DNA of 64,000 nucleotides from Fomes fomentarius (Eukaryota > Basidiomycota > Agaricomycetes > Polyporales > Polyporaceae), in NCBI GenBank assembly GCA_022606135.1, contig JABYQN010000003.1:2170001-2234000 (forward strand), written 5' to 3'. Made by a program: the position numbers and the translations under genes. The notes under the pieces are model-generated. The model was not told the origin of the DNA. It saw nothing but the letters and a program-made list of their open reading frames with translations, and did no database searches. Of this stretch, positions 11,003 through 21,542 are shown piece by piece. How positions within the stretch are numbered: position 1 is the first letter of the stretch; every line of letters begins with the position of its first letter.

Positions 11003-12053
11003 CTAGTGATACATGATGGTATCGCATATACCCGCGCGATCAATGATACAGCGTCCATGTCCCTCCGCGCTGCGCCATACAATGTCACCATCACGAGTGC
11101 GCGCGGTGAGTACCTCGAAGTACGCGTACTCCTCCGGACTCATCGCCTCCTGGTGCTCCTCCGTGATCTGCGAGAGCGGCACCGGTGCATCGTTCACTAC
11201 AAGCCGAGCATGAGCTTCGACATCTGTACACACCTTAAGATAATAGATGGAAATTGAGAGACGTACCATAGACGATCGGGTCATCCCCAGAGTCTCCTCC
11301 CACACCGTTCGTATACACCTCCACATCCTGCGGAGCAGCCACATTCTGAGTCTCCATGTGCTCGTCTGTACGAGGCATTTTCGGAGTGCTCCCCCCCGCA
11401 CCGACATCTTGCCGCGACCGCGACCGTTTCCGGTCGTTCAGGGAATCGAGGTACTCCAGGTTTGGCTTCACGTCCTCTTCCTCCCCACCGTACTCGGAGG
11501 TGAGCTGACCGGGGGTGCAATCGACACAAGCGAGGGATGCGTAGTACTGGTGAGAGGTCGTAGTCTACACGACAATGATCATCAGTGTCAGCAGGACCAA
11601 CGACACACCGCGTTGCGCACAATCTGCCTCCGCCTCCTGCACGATATTCACCTTGGTGTTCTCTCCATTCATCTCTTGGGGCCTCGGAGCGCCCATTCAC
11701 TTCAACATAGCATCGTTCGAGCTGAGGAGCTTGTTCACGTCCACCGCAGTGACCGCCTCTGCACATGCGCTCTCCTCGATACCGAGCGCAGTGAGGTCGC
11801 CGCAGACCGTGCTCTGCAGATGCCATAACTGCAGCGTGTTCTGTTTCCGCTTGGCCACCGCCTCCTTGTCGCGCTCTGCAAGCGCAGTCTCCTCGTCCTT
11901 GTCGACAGATATGACGACGCCGATCCTGTCGCCCTGTAGGCTGTCGGCCCGCGCCTGCGATTTCAACCCGCTCTCGCGTGCCTCCCGCCTTTCTCCGCTC
12001 TGCCTCTGGATGATCTCGGATCCAGATTGTGACATCGACCCTGGAATATTCAT
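11003..12053 (-). CDS. Unknown charged protein with NLS-like basic segment
   Basis: The exons are 12053-11701, 11636-11609, 11564-11267 and 11223-11003, giving 299 codons plus stop with all introns GT-AG (64, 44 and 43 nt) and in phase. I do not recognise the family. The first 70 residues are rich in Glu, Arg, Lys and Ala ('RREARESGLKSQARADSL', 'ALAERDKEAVAKRKQNTL') and likely form a coiled coil. The centre has an acidic patch (GEEEDVK) and a basic cluster 'NDRKRSRSRQ' that could be a nuclear localisation signal. The C-terminal 70 residues are compact ('EEHQEAMSPEEYAYFEVL'). There is no signal peptide or membrane span. A duplicated 170-bp block lies immediately upstream. A nuclear or scaffold role is only a guess from composition. 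Confidence 0.6.
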
Positions 12054-12104
12054 ACGTGTCGTCAGGTGTCAGCCAACAAGCACTGAAGCTGCGCGCGAGG
12101 AGTG

Positions 12105-12275
12105 AGCAGGGCTGAGGATCACTGTGCCGACGGTGAAGATTTCCGAAGAGGTCAATTGCTTTGAGTCGCCGCCTCAGTGTCAGGTATCGCTTCTCTTCAA
12201 GCAAAAACAGAAGAACATTATATGAAGTACGACGGAGGAGGGTACGATGGTCCGGTATGGTCCATATGCCTGGCG
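12105..12275 (+). repeat. Dispersed repeat, copy 2 (paired with 8228-8410)
   Basis: Same sequence block as 8228-8410, direct orientation, with indels near 12200-12250. It begins about 50 bases upstream of the start codon of the minus-strand gene at 12053, so it overlaps that gene's presumed promoter or leader. Confidence 0.65.
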
Positions 12276-12690
12276 GACAGGCGGCTAGCCACTATCATTA
12301 ATTGACGTTATTTGGCATGGTGGCTGAGAGCCCACCAGTACTAAGTACATACGTTGGTCTATCCTACTAGATCAGAAATATCACCGTACTAGAGTCATAT
12401 CACGCCAACCGTAGGCCACAACATACTCTATACGGCCATTGCTGACATTATCATGGTATCGTCGGACTACCGAGGCGAGTCACAGATTTTTCGCTCATTC
12501 TGTGGCACTCTGAGTAGGGCAGACTGGCATGACGGATATGTAAGGCCCACCCGCTTTCGCTAGCCTCTCTCCCAAGGACCACTTCCTCCTTCTGGTCCTC
12601 ACCTCGACAGTCGTGCACCTCGATCATTCTTCACACCTTGGGTATGTGCTCTCGTGGTGGTTCCCTCAAGTTATTCGTGATCATTCCTAG
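12276..12690. other. Intergenic
   Basis: Not shared with the flank of the second copy of the following 1.3-kb element, so it marks that element's left boundary. No gene recognised. Confidence 0.45.
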
Positions 12691-14001
12691 TACTCGGGCG
12701 CTGTTCTCCTCCCGCGATCATAATTGAATAACGGTTCCATATCGTCTGATCATTCCAAACAGATCATTCACGGTGGATTGCAGCCAAGAGGAACACAGCG
12801 CCGAGGAACCGAATATGGATCGTCCCTTGTTCGCCCGCCAAAGAGCTGACGACGCCCGGGATGTGACATGGAGGGAGTCCAGCTTCCGCCGAACTGATCT
12901 CAGCCTCCGCTGGGCTGGTGCCAACCTCCGCCTGACAGATGCCAGCCGCATCGGTATAAAACCTAAGCCAGTTGACGGACTGCTCTCTCTCCAGTACCAC
13001 CATGTCCGTTCCCCTCTGCAAGGCTCTTCTCTTTTCGCCTTGAGCTGCGCTCTCAGACACACGTCTATACGGCTAGAGCTAGAGCGAGGGTGATGACACG
13101 GTATACCTCATCTACTAGTCCGTCCTCGTTCATTCGCGACGGACTGTGGCGGGCATCCTCATCTCTCAGGTGAGCCCTGATATGATATCCTCCTCCTCTA
13201 TCATCACTGACATGGGTAACAGAGGCTTGCCCACGGCGTGCACAGTTCCACATACCCCATCACCACCTCCCCTCCTGGCGCACGTCATGTGGCACGGCTG
13301 GCACTCATACCACGTACGTCTCATGCTTCCTGCGCACTCCCCACCTTGCCTCAGACCACCACCTCTAGTACCACGAGCATGCTCATCACGGCCAGCCGCC
13401 CGTCGAGTATAAGCCCACCTGGTGGCATCCGACGTTCGCGTCGCGTATCGCTCAGGCTCCTGCCGCTCCATGTAAGCCGTACCAATTGGACGCAGGGAGA
13501 CAGGTAGACGAGCCAACGCCTTTCCGGCAAAGTCACCTGTCGGGGATGGGTGACTCGGACTGTGCGGAGCGTGCGCGCCGCATTGCAAGGCTGAGCCTCC
13601 CGCTGGTGAGTTGTTTGTCGCTGCACATGCATGTCGCAGAAGCTAATTACCACACACAGTATCCGCCGGTATTGGTATTGAACGTCCTCGACCTCGACCG
13701 CAATGGATCCTGGAAAGAGGTGCGTGATACCATATGCATAAGTGCCTGACAACCTTCCTTCTGTGCACAGTCAGTATAAGGGGTCAAGGCTGTAGATGAG
13801 AGTGTTCACCTTGTAGATTAGTAGAGGTAGTCAGACAATATACGAATACAGCTTATGCCTTCGCGAGCACGGCGGTCACATCACTCCGTTGGAGAGATAC
13901 GAGCCTACCTTGCTCCAAACACTAACATTACTGATATATGTCGTGCCATTCATGTTTTCGCCATGATTCAGATTCGTACAAACGACCACTACCAAATAAG
14001 T
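12691..14001 (+). repeat. 1.3-kb duplicated element, copy 1 (degenerate gene or transposon relic)
   Basis: From 'tactcgggcgctgttctc' to 'cgtacaaacgaccactacca' this matches 52132-53447 in the same orientation, with substitutions and small indels throughout; the flanks differ. It carries a TATA-like motif (ggtataaaac near 12955), an ATG context at 13002 and an intron-like gtgagc..taacag at about 13170-13226. An exon-like segment reads 'EYKPTWWHPTFASRIAQAP', followed after an intron by 'SQRLSGKVTCRGW'. In this copy a TAG (about 13505) and a one-base deletion near 13550, relative to the other copy, break the frame. I could not assign the ancestral protein. It is either a decayed duplicated gene or a non-autonomous mobile element. 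Confidence 0.7.
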
Positions 14002-15215
14002 CTGTGTAGACTGTGCGGAGGATGTACGGAGGACAAAACAGACTTACGAAGCGGCTGTTACTCTGCTGGTCAGAGGCGCGGATACAGAATGGGCGTTATG
14101 TCAGATACATCCCCCACGTATACGAGGTGATTTCGTGCCCGGGGCCATATGGAACGCTGCACGTGCACGCATTGATAACCTCACTCCGCTGGACCTGCTC
14201 ATCGATCGGAATCATTCCCTGTGACATTCCATCGAAGATGAGAGTCCAACGGTCTCTATAGTGGAATCCAACGAAAACAGCGCTCGGCAGAACTTCAGGT
14301 GATCGAAAACGATAAGCGAGAGTTCAGAGTCGGGAAGTTGGCTTCTAATGGTCGTCTGGAAGGTCGCGAGGTGACGGGCCTGCATGCGAGGACAACTCTC
14401 ATACAACCGGCGGTCGCGCATATTCCACGATTTCGGGTGATAGACCTGGTATGTGTGTGTGCGGCGCGAGAGTCCGGTCGTGTGTACACAAGGGGTGCCA
14501 GCTGGAGTGAGATGGAGAGAAGAGGAAAGGGAGCGGTGAGTGGTGGACTCGCCGGGAGTGGCGACGTAGAGTAGTGTCGGGATGCCTAGGATAGGCCCGG
14601 AGCTCGAATATAACGGATGTAGAGTGTCTCTGGCTGTGTCGAGAGATGGATCAGAGGGCTCGTAAGGCGTGAATCGAATGTCGGGAGTCGGGGGAGAGTC
14701 GAGGGAGTCGAGAGACGATAGGCGCTAGTCGAAGTCGAAAGACGAGAGTTGAAAGTCGAAAGACTAAGTACGAAAGTCGAGAGTCGAATACTGGGGGAAA
14801 CGATGCTTGTATTCCAATGTAAACTACTACACCTTATGTACCTACGGGAGTCCGAGGCCCAGAGTAGCGATGGAAAAAGCTGGAACATGACTGGAATACG
14901 GGAAACGCGGCTAAACTGAAGTGGCTAGTGTAAGCGAACCACGGCGCGCGCAACTCTCGCAGCAGAGCGTAATCTACAGTTAATGTCGTATGACGGAACT
15001 ATCGTATGGTCTAGCACGGTATGTAAGGGTGCAGAAAGTAAGTACGAGGGTGTCCGACAGGGAAGGAGGGATGGAAGAGCGGGCGGTGGCGGATGGCTAC
15101 AAGGGACGTCGGGCGAGTGCTCGGACTGAGGCTTGTCGGCAAGCGGGGATGGGGCGTCTAGTAGTCAAGGCGCCAGCGCTAGCGTTGGAAGATTCACAAC
15201 TTGCTGCCTTCCTCC
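14002..15215. other. Intergenic with a low-complexity patch
   Basis: No gene recognised. It contains the GTCGA/GAGTC-rich patch listed separately at 14690-14800. The last 200 bases are the presumed promoter of the VPS28 gene. Confidence 0.4.
14690..14800. repeat. Low-complexity GTCGA/GAAAGTC-type degenerate tandem repeat
   Basis: Units such as gagtcg, gtcgaaag and agtcgaga recur about 12-15 times without strict periodicity. This produces an artificial Ser/Thr/Leu-rich open frame on the minus strand. Probably replication-slippage derived. Confidence 0.6.
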
Positions 15216-16231
15216 ATGTCCACTCTCAATCTCGACGAAGAAGTCCGGCTCTACACCACAAATGCAGACCGTGAGCGATTTGGCATGCTCGCGACTCTCT
15301 TTGGCATCGTCGTCGCGCTCGAGTATCTCGAACGCGCCTACGTCCGCGACTCGGTAACTGCGGCCGAGTGAGTGCTCTCTCCTTTCCTCCCTTTCTGTCC
15401 TTCCGCTCTCGCGTCCTTACATGTAAAGAGCGATGATACTGAGCGGCGTTGCCGAAGAGGTATTCTCCCGCATGTACACGGCTGCTGTCGCAGTACAAGA
15501 CCATGCTGAAGCTGGTGGGGGACGATGTGCCGTCGATCGAGCAGTTCATGGCCCGCTATCGGGTACGTGTGTCGTGATTCTTTGCTTCTCCCATGCGTCG
15601 CATCTGAATCGTGACTGTTGGCTCTGCTGGCGATTTGGATGTAGATGGATCATTCCGCGGCACTGCACCGAATACAGGTAGGAGTGCCTGCGACGGTCGA
15701 GCATTCGAGCGAGGCGGGACCGGAAACCGCTAAGTGGGTCGCAGAGACGACACAGGTGCGCACTCATCTATGCTCTTGTCGTGGGTTTGCGAGATAGAAC
15801 CTAACAATGCTATGCGTTGAATGCTCAGAGTTTTATTACCTTCGTCGACGCGCTCAAGCTGCGCATGCGCGCGAAGGACCAACTGCATCCGATTCTGCAG
15901 GAGCTCGTGACGAGCTACGCCCGGTTCAAGGGCAGCAAGGACTGGGAGGGCCGGAGCAAGATGGTGGGTTGGTCAGTGTCGGCATTCGTCCCCGTGGGAG
16001 TCATCAGGATGCTGACCGGATGGATGTACGCCGTGATACGCAGGTTGATTACGCTGAACGGCATGAAGGCCTCGGAGGAGCTGACCGAGGAACAGGCCCG
16101 GCAGGCAAGTGCAGGTGTTGCAACGTATTTGACTACACTCACATACTAAAATCGTGTGACAGCTGTTGTTCGACATCGAGCATGCATACACCGAGTTCTT
16201 CAGGAGTTTGAGTGGCAAGGAAGACCACTGA
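15216..16231 (+). CDS. VPS28: ESCRT-I subunit VPS28
   Basis: Six exons (15216-15367, 15460-15562, 15645-15755, 15829-15971, 16044-16104, 16163-16231) give 212 residues, the usual size for fungal VPS28. The N-terminal core begins 'NLDEEVRLYTTNADRERF' and continues 'ATLFGIVVALEYLERAYVRD' and 'RLLSQYKTMLKLVGDDV'. The C-terminal four-helix domain ends 'LLFDIEHAYTEFFRSLSGKE'. VPS28 joins VPS23 and VPS37 in ESCRT-I at endosomes, sorting ubiquitinated membrane cargo into multivesicular bodies. Its C-terminal domain links to ESCRT-II. The last intron uses a GC donor (cag|gcaagt); no GT donor nearby keeps the frame. HUA1 lies 489 bases downstream in the same direction with its own promoter space. Confidence 0.93.
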
Positions 16232-16720
16232 TGAGCCCTACAGCTCCGCGCTGTTTGCGATCTTTAGTCTCATAGTTTTTTTGCCCTGTTCTGTGTATTA
16301 TATTACATCTGTTATACTATCGTAACGTCCTTGGGCTCATCGCGCTATCGTATTGCATGACATTGACCTCTATTGACATGACCCTACTTGAGCGTTCTCG
16401 GCGGACTGTCATGCCGCCAAGTGCCACTTGCCATGCGCGGCCCATGCACCGCCCTAATATGTTATGCTTGGGCCACTGCCATGCTCATACAGCACTCCGC
16501 AACTCTATCTCGCCTCCAGTACGCCCGCTTCGTTGAACGTTCTCCTCCAGCCATTCGCTTGAAGTAGCCGAACACAGGACCACCTCACTGAGACAAACCG
16601 GAGCCAAGCGGCTGAATCTCACTTCCGCACTTCATCGGCCTCGAAGTCTCTCGCAAGATCGTTAGCCTCACGGACGTACAATCCCCTGATCACACCTTCT
16701 GAGCCTCGAGCTTCAAGACC
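16232..16720. other. Intergenic between VPS28 and HUA1
   Basis: 3' flank of VPS28 and promoter of HUA1. A and T-rich terminator-like bases follow the VPS28 stop. No other feature seen. Confidence 0.5.
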
Positions 16721-18095
16721 ATGTCATCCAACAATCCGTTTCGTACACCCGGAGTGACGCCCACGCCTACCGGAGCTTCCGCAAGCACGAATTCAACCAT
16801 CCCCTCCAACGATGCCGGACGTCCACAAGCACAATCCAATGGTCGTAACCCGGTTTCAATTGACACCTCAGTGCGTGACATACTCAGCGAGGAACTACCC
16901 CCGGCGTATACACCATCTCCCAATGTCTATGAGGGAGAGGCCACCCTCGAAGTTGGCCCTCGACGCCCGTTCCAACAGCCTGCACCCGTTCCGCCACAGC
17001 ATACTTCGCACTTCCCTCCGCCATCGTGGGGTGTCTCGCCACAGCCGACTGCGGGGAGCTGGTCGTCATTCCCGGGACAGCAGCCACAGCCAGTCGTCAG
17101 CCAATACACATCGGCTTACGCCTCACCAACACGTCCATCTTCGACGCCTCCTGCACATGCCTCAGATTTTGTCAGGGACTTCTACGCAGCGGGGGCAGGG
17201 GATAGTGGGCTGTATGGTGGAGAGGTTTCGCAGTATCAGCACGAGAGCTCCGGTGCGTCTTCATCGTCGTCGGGGAGGTATGCGCCGCCACCAGGCGAAC
17301 CTCCCAGTCGATCTGGGAAGTCATCGGCCCCTCTAACCTCCCCCGCATCCAACGGCGTACCAAACGATGGACGTCCTACCGAGCGCCCTGTGCCTGGCCA
17401 TCCCTTGTTGCGTCATGGCAAGACCCTGGTCTATCCGCAGGGATTCGAATGCCAGAAATGTGGGTCATCAGCAGATTTCGTTGCGCGAACATGCGCGGTT
17501 AACTTGTCATCACAATTTAGGTCGCAACACTGGTTACAAGAACTTCGACCCGTCCCACCCCTGTCCCCGTTGTTGGGAGAAGTACGCAAAGCCGTTCAGC
17601 GGCGCAATCACCTATACATCCTGGACGTCTGACGGGCCCTCGGCGGGCTCAACGACGTTTCAGCGCCCCTTGCCCACATTTACGGCGCCCCAGGCTGCGC
17701 TACACCAACAAAGTGCATCCTGGTCCGGTCCCGCGTCGAACCTCTCGCGTGCAGCGACGACCTCTCGCGCCAGTCAGCCTTACGGCAGCGGTTATCCCGG
17801 CGCATCCGCTCGCGTCATTCCCATCGCGGGCGGCGCATTGCCAATGGGCCCGTACCTGGACAGATTGGCCACTGGAAGCGGTCGGAGCGGTTTCCCGCCG
17901 CCCTCGTGGCAACATGGAGGAGGAGGAGGACACATGCCTGCGTCGCCAGGTAACGGAGGAGTTTTCTCTCCGGGTGATCCCCGGATTGGCGGTCGCCTCT
18001 GCTGGCGCTGTGGTGGACGCGGCAAGACCTCCTTTCTCATCTTCGACGAGACGACTTGTAGCATTTGCAACGGAATTGGACGGACGTTCGCGTAG
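16721..18095 (+). CDS. HUA1: HUA1-like proline-rich zinc-binding protein
   Basis: Two exons (16721-17459, 17521-18095) give 437 residues. The first half is Pro/Ser/Gln-rich and disordered, with a PPAY-type motif ('EELPPAYTPSP'). In budding yeast such motifs bind WW domains of the Rsp5 ligase. The conserved part has two cysteine pairs around the splice site, 'FECQKCRNTGYKNFDPSHPC' followed by PRCWEKY. Near the C-terminus two DnaJ-type CxxCxGxG motifs occur (CWRCGGRG and CSICNGIG). The intron falls inside the first motif and splicing restores it exactly. Yeast Hua1 is a cytoplasmic protein linked to actin patches and endocytic ubiquitination; that role here is by family inference. A broken second copy lies at 22.7-23.7 kb. 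Confidence 0.88.
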
Positions 18096-18882
18096 GCGGC
18101 GCTGATGGCTCCGGACTACGGTACTTGTTACAGAATAACAGCGGACTTGCGAAAGACGTGACATCGGATTGTATACTCTAGTACATGTACTCATGATGTT
18201 TTCTCAAGGCAGCAACGTCCACACTTGTATCCGACTTCGGGAATTCTGATGGTCGGTCACCGGTCATTGCGCAACTTCCGTCTAGAGCGCTCATGCATCG
18301 AGATATCTGCTGATGTCGCTCGGTCGATGTGGGCTTCTGGAGTCTGGAGTCTGCTGGCTTCTGCTGGCCTCTGCTGATCCTGAGATCTCAGGTACACTGC
18401 ATACCCGATTGATGTGATGGTGGTCGCGATCCCAAATGCCGGACGGACATGGTTTGAACACGGTACTTAACATCTGGTAAGTTCTTCCTTTGACCCTTGT
18501 CATTGCTGATAAGACACAGTCACTACCATGTCAGAGGATCGTAGGGTTCAGGATTCCGATTTCCGCAATGTTGTCGTCCCCAGTTGGACGAACATGAACC
18601 AAGAGATTTTCCTGGTGGGTCCACGGGTCCCGGGTCGCCCGATGCAAGTACTGATCATACGCACGCGTAACGCGGTGAATCCGCATATTTATGCGAGCCA
18701 GCAGGACTCGAGAGTCGACGACGCTTCCCCCTTACCTTCAATTCACATCGATATCTCACTGTGTCCCTCTTTGCTCTTTCTTCGTTCCACTCGTTGTGAA
18801 CTGCTGGCGTTGTCGCTAGTTTGAACGCGGATTAACTGCTACATAATATACGGACACTCACCCCAGTCACTGAGAGGCTACG
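18096..18882. other. Intergenic between HUA1 and GMC oxidoreductase 1
   Basis: It holds the GMC promoter and is partly shared with 23745-24346. An open frame at 18528-18824 has no family similarity and is not preserved in the duplicate, so I do not call it. Confidence 0.5.
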
Positions 18883-21542
18883 ATGATCACTCAGTCCTAC
18901 ATTCAGACGGCTTTGCTCTTTACTACTTTGCTTGCGCCCCACTCTGCGCTCGGAGCACTCTTCGAGAGTGCAGACGCGGCAAAGACCAAGATCTCCAAGA
19001 CTGCGTATGACTACATCATCGTAGGAGGTGCGTAGCCCTTTTTGGTGGCACATGGGGAGAGATGGAGACTGAATGACAGTGTGGAATAGCTGGTGCCGCA
19101 GGTGGCGTTTTAGCCAACCGGTTAACGGAGAATAGCGCCACGAAGGTTCTCCTGATTGAAGCTGGTTCTAGGTGAGCACCCTAATTCGGCGGACCGCCGG
19201 AGGAAGCCCGGGTACTGACGTCGTGTCTCGTGCAGCGACTACAAGAACCTGAACATCCAGGTTCCATGGCTTGCGCCAGTACTGACAGGCTCGGACTTCG
19301 TGAGTGTATCATGAGTGCCTTTCTTTCTTGACGTCGTCTCATGACGGCGTGTGACGATAGGACTGGAAATACACGACCACGCCTCAATCTGCGCTTAATG
19401 ATCGCACTATTGGCTATGCCCGTGGAAAGGTGCTGGGAGGCTCAACGTCCATCAGTAAGGGCTCGCAATTACAATCGTCGTGCTCTAGTAACGCTTACAT
19501 GAACGTTGCCAGACTTCATGATCTACACCCGTGGCTCGAAGGACGACTTCAATCGATTGGCGAGCGTGACAGGTGATAATGGATTCAGCTGGAACAGCTT
19601 GAACCCGTACTTCCGAAAGGTCCGTTCGTGTTTCCCATCAGCATTGCCGTACTTGTTTCGTGTTGGCTTCTTCCTTCGTACTGACGCTTGACGTCATGCT
19701 TCCGTGCACCGCCTTCGCTCCTCGCGTAGCTTGAGAACTTCACTGTCTCGGGCGTCGCGGATTCGCAGAGCAAGTTCGTTTCCCAACTCCACAGCACGAC
19801 GGGCCCTGTCGGTGTGGGCCTTCCTGTGGTCGAGCTCCCGACGGACGAGATCGGTTTGCAGGCACAAGAGCAGCAAGCCGCGAATTTCGCCTTCAATCAG
19901 GATGTCAACTCCGGCGACATGATTGGCTTCAGTAAGCATCATCCCTCCCACGCTCCTACACTCCTCACGTTAACGTAATTCATGATCTTCGCCTGCATCT
20001 GTCCCCGTCAATCCTGAAAGGCTGGACTCCGTTCGCAGTACGTCGCATCTTGTTAATCTATTCATCTGTTCGGACACGCACTCACGATTCCTTCAACCCC
20101 TCGATTATCATCATACATTTTGTGTGGACACTAGATCCAGGACGGCGCACGCTCGAACTCGGCAAGGAATTACATCGAGAAGGCACTCACCCGAAGCAAC
20201 CTCGATGTCGTCGTCAACACCCAGGTGACCAAGGTCGTCAAGACCTCCACGCAAGGTGGCGTCCCCGTCGTCCGCGGCGTGCAGTTCGCGAGTGGGCCGA
20301 CTGGCAAGGTTTACAGCGCCAACGCGAAGAAGGAAGTCATCCTCTCCGCAGGTGCTATCGGCTCGCCTCAGATCTGTACGCCCCTTCTTTCAGTGACACA
20401 TAGATCCAGTCTAAACTCTATACTAGTGCTCCTCTCCGGTATTGGCCCCGCTGCGCAGTCAAAGGCGCTCGGGATCACGCCCATCGTTGACTCGCCCGAC
20501 GTCGGACAGAACATGCAGGACCACCCTCTCCTGACGACCAACTACGAAGTCAGCTCCAAGGACACGCTCGACAACCTCATCTCGAACGCGACGCTTCAGG
20601 CAGAGCAGCTCGCTCTCTGGCAGAGCAACCGCAGTGGGGCCTTCACCCTCGGCGCGTGCAACCAGTGGGCATGGGGCCGTCTTCCTAGCAACGATGCCAT
20701 CTTCAGCACCACCCAGGATCCTAGTGCAGGCCCGACGTCGCCTCACTACCAGCTTATCTTCTCGGTGAGTCTTGTCATCTACACTCTTCCTGATTCCTTG
20801 GCAGTTGTTGCGTATTGCGAGTAACCGGGCTAAACGCTGACAACGCTGGATATGCAATTATACAGGATCTGTTCATCGCCTTCGGCGGTCAAGCTGCCCC
20901 GGCCGGCAACTTCCTCACCCTGATCAGCAACCTCTACAGTCCTCGCTCCCGTAAGTCGGCGTGCACTCCCTGTGATTGATTGCGGTTGACCTGACCCGAC
21001 GGGATGCCGTACAGGTGGAACCCTGACGCTCAAGACCAAGAGTGCATGGGATTATCCCATCATCAACCCTGGCCTCCTCAGTGACGACGCCGGCTTCGAC
21101 CTCCACGTCATGCGCGAGGCGCTCAAGGCCGGCCGCAAGTTCCTCCAGGCCCCGGCTTGGCAGGAATGGATTGTCAAGGAGCACGGCGAGTCCGCGAACG
21201 CACAGACCGACGCGGAGATTGACGAGTTCATCCGCGCGAACGCGCTCGTCGTCAATCACGTCTCCGGTACTGTCGCGTTGGGAAAGAAGGGCACTATCGC
21301 CAAGGGCGCCGGTGCGCTCAACCCCGACTTCACGGTCAAGGGCACCATTGGTCTCCGTGTCGTCGACGCGTCTGCTTTCGTGAGTGTCTTCGAGTACAGC
21401 TCAGATTCAGGTGACACATGATCGGCGCTGATGTGGCATACTTGTGTTCCCCCAGCCCTTCATCCCTGCCGCACATACCATGGTCCCGACATACGCCCTC
21501 GCGGAGCGCGCTGCCGATCTGATCAAGTCGTGTACGTACTAG
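18883..21542 (+). CDS. Secreted GMC oxidoreductase 1 (AA3_2-like, aryl-alcohol oxidase type)
   Basis: Twelve exons (18883-19027, 19090-19171, 19236-19299, 19361-19454, 19513-19619, 19730-19931, 20021-20037, 20135-20375, 20427-20764, 20866-20950, 21015-21379, 21456-21542) give 608 residues. A signal peptide (MITQSYIQTALLFTTLLAPH) precedes the FAD Rossmann motif 'YDYIIVGAGAAGGVLANRL'. GMC signatures follow: 'YARGKVLGGSTSINFMIYTR' and 'GAIGSPQILLLSGIGP'. The C-terminal catalytic region is 'NHVSGTVALG' and 'PAAHTMVPTYALAERAADL'. These enzymes oxidise alcohols outside the cell using FAD, reducing O2 to H2O2 or quinones, and support lignocellulose oxidation. Substrate cannot be told from sequence. 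Exon 7 is 17 nt. It is the upstream member of a tandem pair. Confidence 0.93.

Noticed and set aside
11281..12204. 307-codon open frame on the minus strand
   Set aside because: It overlaps the exons of the spliced unknown gene in a different frame. The spliced model gives better composition and conserved phases, and the frame's first part is the dispersed repeat.
14586..14888. Ser/Thr/Leu-rich open frame on the minus strand
   Set aside because: Produced entirely by the degenerate GTCGA-type low-complexity patch.
17700..18194. Open frame antisense to HUA1
   Set aside because: Shadow of the HUA1 second exon; Arg/Ala/Thr-rich without family similarity.
18528..18824. 98-codon frame between HUA1 and GMC 1
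   Set aside because: Not preserved in the duplicated spacer at 23.9-24.3 kb and without family features.
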